NCBI RefSeq assembly: GCF_014295035.1
Contig: NZ_CP060404.1
Coordinates: 6,488,501-6,552,500 of the forward strand
Direction: 5' to 3'
Source of the DNA: Streptomyces buecherae
Lineage (GTDB): Bacteria; Actinomycetota; Actinomycetes; Streptomycetales; Streptomycetaceae
DNA: 64,000 nt
Position numbers and translations under genes: made by a program
Part shown: positions 45,542 through 53,845 of the stretch, piece after piece
Layout of the letters: each line of letters starts with the position of its first letter
Position numbering within the stretch: the first letter of the stretch is position 1
Notes under the pieces: generated by a model
Told to the model about the DNA's origin: nothing
The model's database searches: none
The model's input: the letters and a program-made list of their open reading frames with translations, nothing else

Positions 45542-47176
45542 ATGGCTGTCATGTCGCAGACAGATGCTGGTGGGCCCGCCGCGGCCGACGCTCCGGCCCC
45601 CGCCGCCGCCCGGCCCACGCCGTTCGCCTGGGCGGTGATCCTCGCCGCGTGCGCCGGGCAGTTCCTCGTCGTCCTCGACGTGTCGGTCGTCAACGTGGCC
45701 CTGCCCTCGATGCGTACCGGACTCGGCCTCGACGAGAGCGACCTGCAGTGGGTGGCCAACGCCTACACCCTCACCTACGCCGGCTTCATGCTCCTCGGCG
45801 GCCGGGCGGGCGACCTCTTCGGGCGCAAGCAGGTGTTCCTGGCCGGCCTCAGCCTGTTCACGCTGGCCAGCCTCGCCGGCGGCCTGGCCCAGGAGCCCTG
45901 GCAGATCATCGCGGCCCGCGCCGCCCAGGGCGTGGGCGCCGCCACCCTCGCACCGTCCACGCTCACCATCATCACCTCCTCGTTCCCGGAGGGCCCGGAA
46001 CGGATGCGGGCCATCGGGCTGTGGATGGCCGTCGGCATCGGCGGCGGCGCGGCGGGCGGGCTCATCGGGGGCGTGCTGACCGACGCCCTGTCCTGGCGCT
46101 GGGTGCTGCTCATCAACGTGCCGATCGGCGTGCTGGTGTGTGTCGTCGCCGCCACCTCGCTCACCGGCCAGCACGCGACACCGTCGCGCCGACCGCTCGA
46201 CCTGCCGGGGGCGGCGCTGGTCACCGTCGGCGTCGGCGCCGTGGCGTACGGGATCGCGCGCACCGAGGAGTACGGCTGGGGCGGGGCCGAGGCCCTGGTG
46301 CCGCTGGGCGGCGGGCTGCTCGCGCTCGCCGGTTTCGTGGCCGTCGAGTCCCGCTCGGCCGAACCGCTGGTGCCGCTGCGGCTGTTCCGCGTCCGCGCCG
46401 TCTGGTCGGCCAACCTGGTGCTGGTCGTCTGCGGCATGGGCTTCTTCTCGATGTGGTACTTCCTGTCGCTGTATATGCAGAACATCCTGGGCTACAACGC
46501 CGTCCGGGCCGGCCTCGCGTTCCTGCCGCACACCATCGCGATCGTCGTCGGCGCGCAGGTCGCCCCCAAGTTCATGGCCCGTGGCGTGGAACCTCGGCTG
46601 CTCACCTTCGCCGGCGGCGCCATCGCGTCGGCGGGCTTCTTCTGGCAGAGCGCCATGGACGTGGACGGGACGTTCCTGACCACCCTGCTCGGCCCCGGCG
46701 TCCTCATGTCGTTCGGCGCCGGCCTGATGATGACCCCGCTCACCGCCGCGGCTACTTCGGGTGTCCCGCCCACCGACGCCGGCGTCGTGTCGGGCCTGCT
46801 CAACACCGCGCGGACGATCGGCGGCGCGCTCGGCCTGTCGCTGCTCGTCACCGTCGCCGCGGACCGCACCGACGCGCTCGGCAGCCGCTCCGCCGACGCG
46901 CTGACGCAGGGGTACGCCCGGGCCTTCCTGGTCGGCGCCCTGGTACTGGTCCTCGCCACCGCCCTGGTGGCCCTGCTGCCGACCCGCCCCGCCCCGCAGC
47001 CGGCGGCGGACGGCGCGAAGCCGGGGGCGGGGCCGGAACCGGGCCCGGAGGGAGTGGACGCGTCGCACGCGTCGGCCGCGCAGGACACGCCCGGTAGCGC
47101 CACGACGGGCCCGGACGGAGCCGGCACGGGCCACGACGGAGGTGCCCCGGGGCAGCGAGCCGAGACCGGAGGCTGA
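45542..47176 (+). CDS. DHA2-type MFS exporter
   Basis: 544-residue drug:H+ antiporter with 14 helices. Family marks are VVLDVSVVNVALPSMRTGL at helix 1, WVANAYTLTYAGFMLLGGRAGDLFGRKQVF (motif A), and APSTLTIITSSFPEGPER. Motif C-like GGGAAGGLIGGVLTDALSWRW is clear. The tail of about 70 residues is Pro/Gly/Ala-rich. Its substrate is unknown. ATGs at 45542 and 45551 are both possible; neither has a strong Shine-Dalgarno. The gene is followed after 220 bp by an SDR gene on the same strand. Confidence 0.87.
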   Translation: MAVMSQTDAGGPAAADAPAPAAARPTPFAWAVILAACAGQFLVVLDVSVVNVALPSMRTGLGLDESDLQWVANAYTLTYAGFMLLGGRAGDLFGRKQVFLAGLSLFTLASLAGGLAQEPWQIIAARAAQGVGAATLAPSTLTIITSSFPEGPERMRAIGLWMAVGIGGGAAGGLIGGVLTDALSWRWVLLINVPIGVLVCVVAATSLTGQHATPSRRPLDLPGAALVTVGVGAVAYGIARTEEYGWGGAEALVPLGGGLLALAGFVAVESRSAEPLVPLRLFRVRAVWSANLVLVVCGMGFFSMWYFLSLYMQNILGYNAVRAGLAFLPHTIAIVVGAQVAPKFMARGVEPRLLTFAGGAIASAGFFWQSAMDVDGTFLTTLLGPGVLMSFGAGLMMTPLTAAATSGVPPTDAGVVSGLLNTARTIGGALGLSLLVTVAADRTDALGSRSADALTQGYARAFLVGALVLVLATALVALLPTRPAPQPAADGAKPGAGPEPGPEGVDASHASAAQDTPGSATTGPDGAGTGHDGGAPGQRAETGG

Positions 47177-47397
47177 GAACACCGGGGGCGCGGGACAGCG
47201 GGGCGCGGAAGGCACGGGGCATGGAGGCGCGGGGCATGGAGGGGGCGCCGGGGCGCGCGGGCGCGGCGGCATAGGCTGGCCGCGCCGGCCGCGAGGCCCG
47301 CGCGGAGCCCGCGCACCGCGCGGAGCCACGCGGGACCCGTGCGATCCCGCGCGGAGCCTGCCGGAGCCCATGCGACACCGTGAGGAGAGAGCACACC

Positions 47398-48207
47398 ATG
47401 GCCAATCCCGCACCGCCCACCGCCGATTCGCCACCCGGTTCGGGGTTCGCCGCCACCGGGCGGCGGGTGCTCGTCAGCGGGGCCTCGCGCGGCCTCGGCC
47501 GGGCGGTGGCCGCGGCCTTCGCGGCCCACGGCGACCGGGTGGCGGTGCACTACGGCACACGCCGCGCCGACGCCGAGGCCACGCTCGCCGCGCTGCCCGG
47601 CACCGGGCATGCCCTCGTCGGCGCCGACCTCGCCACGGCGGAGGGGGCGCGGGAGTTGGTCCAGGACACGGTCGCGGCGCTCGGCGGCATCGACGTCCTG
47701 GTGAACAACGCCGCCGTCAACACCCCGCACCCGCCGGCGGACACCACCTACGCGGAGTGGACCGCGGCCTGGCAGGCGCACGTGGCGGTCAACCTGCTCG
47801 GCACCGCCCACCTCAGCCACCTCGCCACCCGGCACATGATCGACCAGGGCACCGGTGGCCGCATCGTCAACATCGGCTCGCGCGGCGCCTTCCGCGGCGA
47901 GCCCGACCACCCGGCGTACGGCGCGACCAAGGCCGCCGTGCACGCGCTCGGCCAGTCGCTGGCCGTGGCCCTGGCGCCGCACGGCATCGCCGTCGCCTCG
48001 GTGGCGCCCGGCTTCATCGACACCGACCGCGTCGCGCACCGGCTGACCGGGGCCGAGGGCGAGGCGATCCGCGCCCAGAGCCCCTTCGGCCGGGTCGCGG
48101 AGCCCGCCGAGATCGCGGCGGCGGTGTTGTGGCTGGCCTCACCCGACGCGCAGTGGAGCTCCGGCACCGTCCTGGACCTCAACGGCGCCTCGTACCTGCG
48201 CACCTGA
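47398..48207 (+). CDS. short-chain dehydrogenase/reductase (SDR)
   Basis: 269-residue NAD(P)-dependent oxidoreductase. The cofactor loop is VSGASRGLGRA, followed by the NNAAVN motif, the catalytic Ser (NIGSRGAF), and Tyr/Lys (YGATKAAVHAL), then the VAPGFIDTD segment. Arg/Tyr residues after the glycine motif suggest NADPH. It is similar to 3-oxoacyl reductases but the substrate is unknown. GAGGAGAG supports the ATG at 47398. Confidence 0.9.
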   Translation: MANPAPPTADSPPGSGFAATGRRVLVSGASRGLGRAVAAAFAAHGDRVAVHYGTRRADAEATLAALPGTGHALVGADLATAEGARELVQDTVAALGGIDVLVNNAAVNTPHPPADTTYAEWTAAWQAHVAVNLLGTAHLSHLATRHMIDQGTGGRIVNIGSRGAFRGEPDHPAYGATKAAVHALGQSLAVALAPHGIAVASVAPGFIDTDRVAHRLTGAEGEAIRAQSPFGRVAEPAEIAAAVLWLASPDAQWSSGTVLDLNGASYLRT

Positions 48208-48251
48208 CGCTCACGGCCCCGGCACCCACGGTCCCCGCGCGCGCCCGCGCA

Positions 48252-48277
48252 CCGGACGCGCTGGCGGGCGCGTCCGG
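48252..48277. terminator. bidirectional hairpin between SDR and response-regulator genes
   Basis: CCGGACGCGC (48252-48261) and GCGCGTCCGG (48268-48277), 10-bp stem with 6-nt loop, flanked by further GCGCGC complementarity. Confidence 0.7.
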
Positions 48278-48294
48278 CGCGCGCGCCGGGCCGC

Positions 48295-48957
48295 TCACAG
48301 CCAGCCGTTCTGCCGGGCGGCGCGGACCGCCTCCATGCGGTTGCGGGTCGCGGTCTTGCCGATGGCGGCCGAGAGGTAGTTGCGCACGGTGGCGGGGGAG
48401 AGGTGGACCCGGCCGGCGACGTCCGCGATGGTGGCGCCGTCGGCCGCCGCGGACAGCACGTCCCGCTCGCGCGGCGACAGGGGGTTGGGCCCGGCGCTCA
48501 GCGCCGCCGCGGCCAGCGCCGGATCGATGACGCGCTCACCCGCCAGCACCCGACGGATCGCCACCGCCAACTCCTCCACGGGCCCGTCCTTGACGAGGAA
48601 CCCGTACGCCCCGACCTCCATCGCGCGCCGCAGGTAACCGGGGCGACTGAAGGTGGTCAGGATCAACACGCGGCACTCCGGCAGCCGCTCCCGTAGTTCG
48701 GCCGCCGCGTCAAGCCCGCTGCGACCCGGCAGCTCGATGTCGAGCAACGCCACGTCCGGCCGCGCCTCCAGCGCCCGCGCCACGACCGCGTCCCCCGTCG
48801 CCACCTCCGCGACCACCGCGATGTCCGGCTCAAGCCCGAGCAACAGCGCCAACGCGCCGCGCAGCATGCCCTGGTCCTCGGCGAGCAGGACCCGAATGCG
48901 CGGCGCCCTCTCCTCGCTCCCGGCCTCGGAGGTCTGCTGGCTGGCGGAGTCGGTCAT
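48295..48957 (-). CDS. NarL/LuxR-type response regulator
   Basis: 220-residue regulator. The receiver domain starts RIRVLLAEDQGMLRGALALL, with the phosphoacceptor Asp in VALLDIELPG and the Lys in GFLVKDGP. The C-terminal LuxR HTH is LSPRERDVLSAAADGATIADVAGRVHLSPATVRNYLSAAIGK. The matching kinase gene probably lies 0.7 kb upstream on the same strand (49668-50939), with an oppositely oriented DinB gene in between. The pair likely controls the adjacent ABC exporter. Confidence 0.92.
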   Translation of the reverse strand: MTDSASQQTSEAGSEERAPRIRVLLAEDQGMLRGALALLLGLEPDIAVVAEVATGDAVVARALEARPDVALLDIELPGRSGLDAAAELRERLPECRVLILTTFSRPGYLRRAMEVGAYGFLVKDGPVEELAVAIRRVLAGERVIDPALAAAALSAGPNPLSPRERDVLSAAADGATIADVAGRVHLSPATVRNYLSAAIGKTATRNRMEAVRAARQNGWL

Positions 48958-49155
48958 GCGCGCAGCCTAACGAGGGCCCGGCGAGCGCCGGACCAGCCCT
49001 GACCCGCCACCGCGTGCGGCCCGCTGCCCGTGCGGCCACTCGCCCCCGCGGCGGCCGTACGCACCGGGCCGTGCCCGCCCCGCCCGCTGGCCAGCCCACC
49101 CACCCGCGAGAAAACGCCATGCGGGTGTGCCGCCGCGCAGGTAGCGTCACCGGCC

Positions 49156-49674
49156 ATGACGACACCACCTCGCGAGCGCCCTCCCTACACCGCTGACGAG
49201 CGGACCCAGTTGGTCGGCTGGCTCGACATGCAGCGTGCGGTCGTCCAGTGGAAGTGCGCCGACCTCAGCGACGAGAACGCGCACCGGGCGCTGCTGCCCA
49301 CCTCGCCCCTCATGACGATGGCCGGCCTTGTCGCCCACCTGACATGGGTCGAGCACCTCTGGTTCGAGCACGTCTTCCTCGGCCTGCCGGAGCGGGGGCC
49401 GCGTGCCGCCGCCGACGCTCCCGACAGTGCCGAGATGCGGGTGGAGGGCGTACCGCTGGCCCAACTCCTCGCGGAGTACGAGCGGCAGTGCGCGGTGTCG
49501 AACGAGATCATCGCGGGGCACGCGCTCGACGACACCGGCCGGGCGCCGGGAGTCGCCGCCCGTGAGGCGAGCCTGCGGTGGATCCTGTTCCACCTGCTCG
49601 AGGAGACCGCCCGGCACGCCGGGCACATGGACACCCTCCGGGAGTCGCTGGACGGCACGAAGGGCTACTACTGA
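49156..49674 (+). CDS. DinB-like (DUF664) mycothiol transferase family protein
   Basis: 172-residue four-helix-bundle protein. Features are LVGWLDMQRAVVQWKCADLSDENAHRALLP, LVAHLTWVEHLWFEHVFLG (metal-binding His) and SLRWILFHLLEETARHAGHMDTLRE (two further His), the DinB/DUF664 pattern of bacillithiol/mycothiol-dependent enzymes. Sits between the response-regulator and histidine-kinase genes on the opposite strand and overlaps the kinase's 3' end by 7 bp. TAGCGT is 8 nt before the ATG with no Shine-Dalgarno, so probably leaderless. Confidence 0.85.
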   Translation: MTTPPRERPPYTADERTQLVGWLDMQRAVVQWKCADLSDENAHRALLPTSPLMTMAGLVAHLTWVEHLWFEHVFLGLPERGPRAAADAPDSAEMRVEGVPLAQLLAEYERQCAVSNEIIAGHALDDTGRAPGVAAREASLRWILFHLLEETARHAGHMDTLRESLDGTKGYY

Positions 49675-50939
49675 CGGGCCGTCGCGCCCGCGCCGTTCCC
49701 CGGCGTCATCTCGGCTTCGGCCGGCGGCCCGTCGAGGTCCACGGGCAGCGCGGCGCTGAGCCGGAAGCCGCGCCGGCCGTCCGGGCCGGAGCGCAGCGTG
49801 CCGCCGGCCGCCGCGAGCCGTTCCGTGAGGCCCGCGATGCCCGTTCCGCCGCCCGGCCGCGTCGCACCGTGCTCGCGCGGACCGGCGGGCCGTTCGCCCG
49901 CCGCCCCTGCCGCCTTTGCCGCGCCGCCGGGCCCGTCGTCCACGATGGTCAGCCGCACCGCGTCCGCGTCCGTGCGGAGTTCGATCTCGCACCGCGTGGC
50001 GCCGCTGTGCCGGACCGTGTTGGTCACGCCCTCCCGTACCACCCAGCCGAGCAACGCCTCGGTCTGGGCCGGTAGCGGCGGCCCCGACTGGCGGACGACC
50101 GCCGTGATGCCGGCCGCGTCCAGCAGCGAACGGGCCCGGTCCAACTCGGTGGCCAGGCTGCCCTCGCGGTAGCCGGTGACGGCCTCGCGGATCTCGGTGA
50201 GGGCCTGCCGGCCGATCGCCTCGATGTCCGCCGCCTGGGCCAGGGCCGCCTCCGGGTCGCGCGGGCCGAGCCGCCGTACCGCCTCGGCCTTGACCACCAC
50301 GACGGACATCGTGTGGCCGAGCAGGTCGTGCAGGTCGCGGGAGAAGCGCAACCGTTCCCGCTCGACGGCCGAGCGCGTCAACTCGTCCCGGGTGTCGTGG
50401 AGTTCGTGGACCGTGACGATCAGCCGCCGGATGATGGCGACCACCGCGCCGGACAGCAGCGAGGAGTACGCCACCGTCAGCACCTCGTCCGGGTGGCCGC
50501 CGAGCGCGGCGCTGAGCACTCCCACGGCCACCACGCCGAGCAGCGCCAGCGGCACCACCGGCGCGCGCACCGTGACCCCGGTGGCCAGCGACAGCAGCGA
50601 GAACAGGGTCAGCCAACTGCCCCCGTACGCGCTGCCGAGCGCGCAGGCCAGCGCCGCGGCCGGGAGGAGGAAGAGGACCGCGACGCGACGCCGGGCGGGG
50701 ACGCTGCCGACGAAGACGGCGGCGAGATAGCAGGCGACGAACGCGGCCAGACCCGCCGCCGCCCACCAGCGCTGGGCGACCTCGCCCTGCCACACGTCCA
50801 CCGCCGCCCCGCTGGCCAGCAGCAGCCAGGGCACGAGCACCCACTCGCTCGGCCCCTCGTCCCGCGCCCCGGGTGCCCCGTCGGCGCCCCGCGCCACCCG
50901 ACGCCTGAGCCGCGCGCCGATCCGCTCCCACCACGCCAT
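49668..50939 (-). CDS. sensor histidine kinase (HisKA_3 type)
   Basis: 423-residue kinase of the NarL-partner class. The N-terminal part has five to six hydrophobic helices (WVLVPWLLLASGAAVDVW, AGLAAFVACYLAAVFVG, AVLFLLPAAALACALGSAY and others) with no large external domain. HisKA_3 is RFSRDLHDLLGHTMSVVVVK (phosphoacceptor His). The ATPase part has NTVRHSGAT, DDGPGG and GTGIAGLTERL. The region between the last two is lengthened by a Gly/Ala/Pro insertion. GGAGGG lies upstream of the ATG. The ABC exporter genes are directly upstream on the same strand (182-bp gap). Confidence 0.9.
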   Translation of the reverse strand: MAWWERIGARLRRRVARGADGAPGARDEGPSEWVLVPWLLLASGAAVDVWQGEVAQRWWAAAGLAAFVACYLAAVFVGSVPARRRVAVLFLLPAAALACALGSAYGGSWLTLFSLLSLATGVTVRAPVVPLALLGVVAVGVLSAALGGHPDEVLTVAYSSLLSGAVVAIIRRLIVTVHELHDTRDELTRSAVERERLRFSRDLHDLLGHTMSVVVVKAEAVRRLGPRDPEAALAQAADIEAIGRQALTEIREAVTGYREGSLATELDRARSLLDAAGITAVVRQSGPPLPAQTEALLGWVVREGVTNTVRHSGATRCEIELRTDADAVRLTIVDDGPGGAAKAAGAAGERPAGPREHGATRPGGGTGIAGLTERLAAAGGTLRSGPDGRRGFRLSAALPVDLDGPPAEAEMTPGNGAGATARQ

Positions 50940-51121
50940 CACACCCACCCTCCGCTCACCGCTCACCAGACCACTCCGCCCACCGGCCGGTGCCCCGCCC
51001 GCGTGGCCGTGGGCGTCGGTTTCCGGCCAGTGCGTACCGTACGCGCCGGGCTCGGACGCCCGTCCCCGGACTGTCGTGGGCGGTGCGCACCGGTGGGGGG
51101 TGGGCTGGTTTCGGCCGCGCG

Positions 51122-51850
51122 TCATGCCGTACGGGTGCACACGCGGTACGAGTGCAGGGCGTAGCCGGCGAAGAGGGCGAGCCAGCCGGCCAGCGCCAGG
51201 GCCGTCGCCAGGTGCGGCGCGTGCCCGTCGGCCACGCTCCAGCCCAGTTCGGCGAAGCGGTGGGTGGGGGCCCAACCGGACAGGGCCCGCAGCCAGCCGG
51301 GGAAGGAGTCCGTGGGCACCCACAGGCCGCCGACCACGGACAGGCCCAGGTTGCAGACGAGGTTGACCACGCCGGTGGTCTGCGTGCTCAGCCGGTAGCC
51401 GTTGCCGAGACCCAGCAGCGTGAAGGGCGCGCTGCCCAGCCAGAGCAGGCCGAGGAGGGCACCCCACTGCCAGGGGGCCAGGGCCACGTGGTTGACGAGC
51501 CGGCCGGCCAGCAGCACCGCCACGATGGCGGGCAGCACGATGACCGAACCGGTGAGGGCCCGGGCGGCGACGACGCGGGAGGGCGCGAGCGGGGTGAGCC
51601 GCAACTGCCGCAGCCAGCCGAGCGAACGGTCCTCGGCGAGCCCCGTACCCACGCTGAGCGCGGAACCGAGCGCCCCGTACGCGGCCATGCCGACCATCAG
51701 CGACACCGTGGTCTCCGGCCGCTGACCGCCGCCGTCCAGAACCAGGTTGGAGAAGAGCAGGTACATCGCCACCGGCATGCCGACGCCGAAGATGACGAAA
51801 CCGACGTCGCGGAGCGTGCGGCGTACTTCGAGCCGCAGGTAGGCGATCAC
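51122..51850 (-). CDS. ABC-2 type transporter permease
   Basis: 242-residue permease of the drug/lipid exporter kind with six hydrophobic helices, starting YLRLEVRRTLRDVGFVIFGVGMPVAMYLLFSN and closing LALAGWLALFAGYALHSYRV. The ATG overlaps the stop of the ATPase gene (ATGA), so the subunits are translationally coupled. With the downstream kinase and regulator it forms a self-regulated export module of the kind common in actinobacteria. Confidence 0.9.
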   Translation of the reverse strand: MIAYLRLEVRRTLRDVGFVIFGVGMPVAMYLLFSNLVLDGGGQRPETTVSLMVGMAAYGALGSALSVGTGLAEDRSLGWLRQLRLTPLAPSRVVAARALTGSVIVLPAIVAVLLAGRLVNHVALAPWQWGALLGLLWLGSAPFTLLGLGNGYRLSTQTTGVVNLVCNLGLSVVGGLWVPTDSFPGWLRALSGWAPTHRFAELGWSVADGHAPHLATALALAGWLALFAGYALHSYRVCTRTA

Positions 51851-53028
51851 CGGGCCACCGCCCCCACCGCGCCGCGCCCCGCCGCATCCCGTCCCGCCGC
51901 GCCGTCTCCCGCCGCGCCGTCTCCCGCCGCACCGTCTTCCGTCGCACCGTCTTCCGCCGCACCGCGCGCCGTCGCGGGCGCGGCGGTCAGGGCCAGGAAC
52001 GCGTCGTCGAGGCTGGCCGGGACGACCTCAAGGCCACGGACGGCGCCGCGCTCGGCCAGGGCCAGGACGGTGGCGTCGGAATCCACGCTGCGCAGTCGGG
52101 CGCGACCGCCGTGCACCCGCACGGCCGTCACGCCCGGCAGCCGGGCGAGGTCCGCCCCGGACGCTCCCGCCAGGTCGAAGGCGACCAGGTGGCCGCCCAC
52201 GGAGCGCTTCACCTCGGCGCCGGAGCCGTCGGCGACGACGCGCCCGCCGTCGATGACGACGATCCGGTCGGCGTTCTCGTCCGCCTCCGGCAGGTAGTGC
52301 GTGGAGAACAGCACGGTGTTGCCCCGCCCCGTGTAGCGCCGCATGGCCTCCCAGAAGGCCCACCGCGCGGCCACGTCCAGGGCCGTGGTCGGCTCGTCCA
52401 ACACGACCAACTCCGGGTTTCCGGCAAGCGCGAGCGCGAACCGGACGCGCTGCGCCTGGCCCCCGGAGAGCCGGTCCACGCGCCGGTCGGCGAGCGCGTC
52501 GAGCCCGGCGAGCGCCAACGTCTCCGCCACGGGCAGCGGGGCCGGATAGCTGGCGGCCACGAACCGCACCAACTCCCGTACCGTCACGCGCGGGATGGGC
52601 CGACCGTCCTGGAGCATCGCCCCCACCCGCCCCTCGCGCACCGCGCGGCGCGGCGGCACGCCGAAGAGCGCGACCTCGCCCGCCGTCGGCGGCAGCAGGC
52701 CGAGGAGCACGTTCAACGCGGTGGACTTGCCCGCGCCGTTGCGGCCGAGCAGGGCGACGGTGGAGCCGCGGGCGATCTCCAGGTCGAGTCCGTCGACGGC
52801 GCGGACCGTGCCGTAGTGGCGCCCCACGCCGCTCAGCCGCACGGCCGGCGCGGCGCCGCGGTGGCCCGGCCCGTCGAACGGGCCACCCGCGCCGACTGGA
52901 GTGGCGGGGCTGACCGGAGTGGCGGGGCTGACCGGGGTGGTTGGAGTGGTGGGGCTTTCTGGGGTGGCTGGGCCGGTGGCGCCGGATGCGGCCGGCGCGT
53001 GGGGGCCCGTGCGGGCTGGTCGCGTCAT
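51847..53028 (-). CDS. ABC transporter ATP-binding protein with repetitive ends
   Basis: 393-residue exporter ATPase. The core has Walker A GRNGAGKST, Q-loop MLQDGRPIP, signature LSGGQAQRV, Walker B LVVLDEPTTALD and switch FSTHY. Unusually the N-terminus carries Pro/Thr repeats (TPVSPATP units, coded by an 18-bp repeat near 52899-52950) and the C-terminus a run of GAAGDGA-type units (15-bp repeat near 51893-51967). The domain itself begins near residue 60 (VRLSGVGRHYG), so a shorter product from an internal start is possible. The gap 53029-53239 upstream shows no gene. Confidence 0.88.
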   Translation of the reverse strand: MTRPARTGPHAPAASGATGPATPESPTTPTTPVSPATPVSPATPVGAGGPFDGPGHRGAAPAVRLSGVGRHYGTVRAVDGLDLEIARGSTVALLGRNGAGKSTALNVLLGLLPPTAGEVALFGVPPRRAVREGRVGAMLQDGRPIPRVTVRELVRFVAASYPAPLPVAETLALAGLDALADRRVDRLSGGQAQRVRFALALAGNPELVVLDEPTTALDVAARWAFWEAMRRYTGRGNTVLFSTHYLPEADENADRIVVIDGGRVVADGSGAEVKRSVGGHLVAFDLAGASGADLARLPGVTAVRVHGGRARLRSVDSDATVLALAERGAVRGLEVVPASLDDAFLALTAAPATARGAAEDGATEDGAAGDGAAGDGAAGRDAAGRGAVGAVAR

Positions 53029-53239
53029 GCCTCAGACGCTACGAAGCCCGCCGCTGACCTGGGCAGATGTAAATGTCAGCGGCTCGGCGGGACAAATGTC
53101 ACGGGTGCGGGGGAGGGGCGGGAGGAGAAGGGGAGGGCCGGTGGCGAGGGGGCCCGCACGCGACCGCCGAGTGCCCCCCTCACCGCGTCCCGCCCCGACC
53201 GCCCGGGTGACGCTTTTCTCCGCGCGCGGTGGGTCGTCG

Positions 53240-53416
53240 TTATTGGCCCGAGGGGCGTCGGTGCTTGCCGTGCGGCTGTTCCTGGCCGCTTTCGGCGGCG
53301 GCCGGGCCGCGGTGTTTGCCGGCGCCCGCGGCGTCGGTGGACGCGGCATCGCCCCGCTGCGATGCGGGCGATCCCCATTGACGTGTATCGGGGGAATCCA
53401 TTCGGACATTGGCCAT
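53240..53416 (-). CDS. possible small hydrophilic protein
   Basis: 58-residue candidate: MANVRMDSPDTRQWGSPASQ start, then Ala/Gly/Gln/His-rich and Arg-rich end, TAA stop. After the first 14 codons the third positions are strongly GC, as in real genes here. A GGAG lies about 11 nt before the ATG; a GTG at 53428 is an alternative. I do not recognise a family. Confidence 0.35.
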   Translation of the reverse strand: MANVRMDSPDTRQWGSPASQRGDAASTDAAGAGKHRGPAAAESGQEQPHGKHRRPSGQ

Positions 53417-53845
53417 GAGGGAAGTCACTCCGTGAGATATCGCTGATGTCGTGCGCGCGGGGGGTCACTGTCCGTGCACGCGAGCTGTGACCAGCGTCAA
53501 CACGCCACCAACGACAGACCGTTCGGCGCACGAATACGTGCCCCGCCCACGGCTTGCGTAGCCCCCACTCAAGTCTAACCAGCCCGTGGATCACGCGCCG
53601 ACTGCATAAGGCGCCGGATTTCGACTCCCTTTCGCCGCGGCCTTCTCCGCCGGCGAGCACGCGTCGAACGGTGCGTATTCCCCCGCGATTTCGCAGACGC
53701 TCCCGCTTTGCGCTGCTGAGGCGGATATAGCGGGAGATGCAATGCGTTGTGCGGCCCGGGAGTTACGCCGAGGCGCCGACCGGTCGAGGGGAATCGACCG
53801 GTCGGCGCCGACGCGACATCGACGAACCGCCCGCCGGCGTCCGCC
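53417..53845. other. intergenic stretch, no gene seen
   Basis: Relatively AT-rich for this genome between 53400 and 53740. It contains TTGACG on the minus strand (complement at 53495-53500) that might be a -35 for the small frame, and no other recognised feature. Confidence 0.4.
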
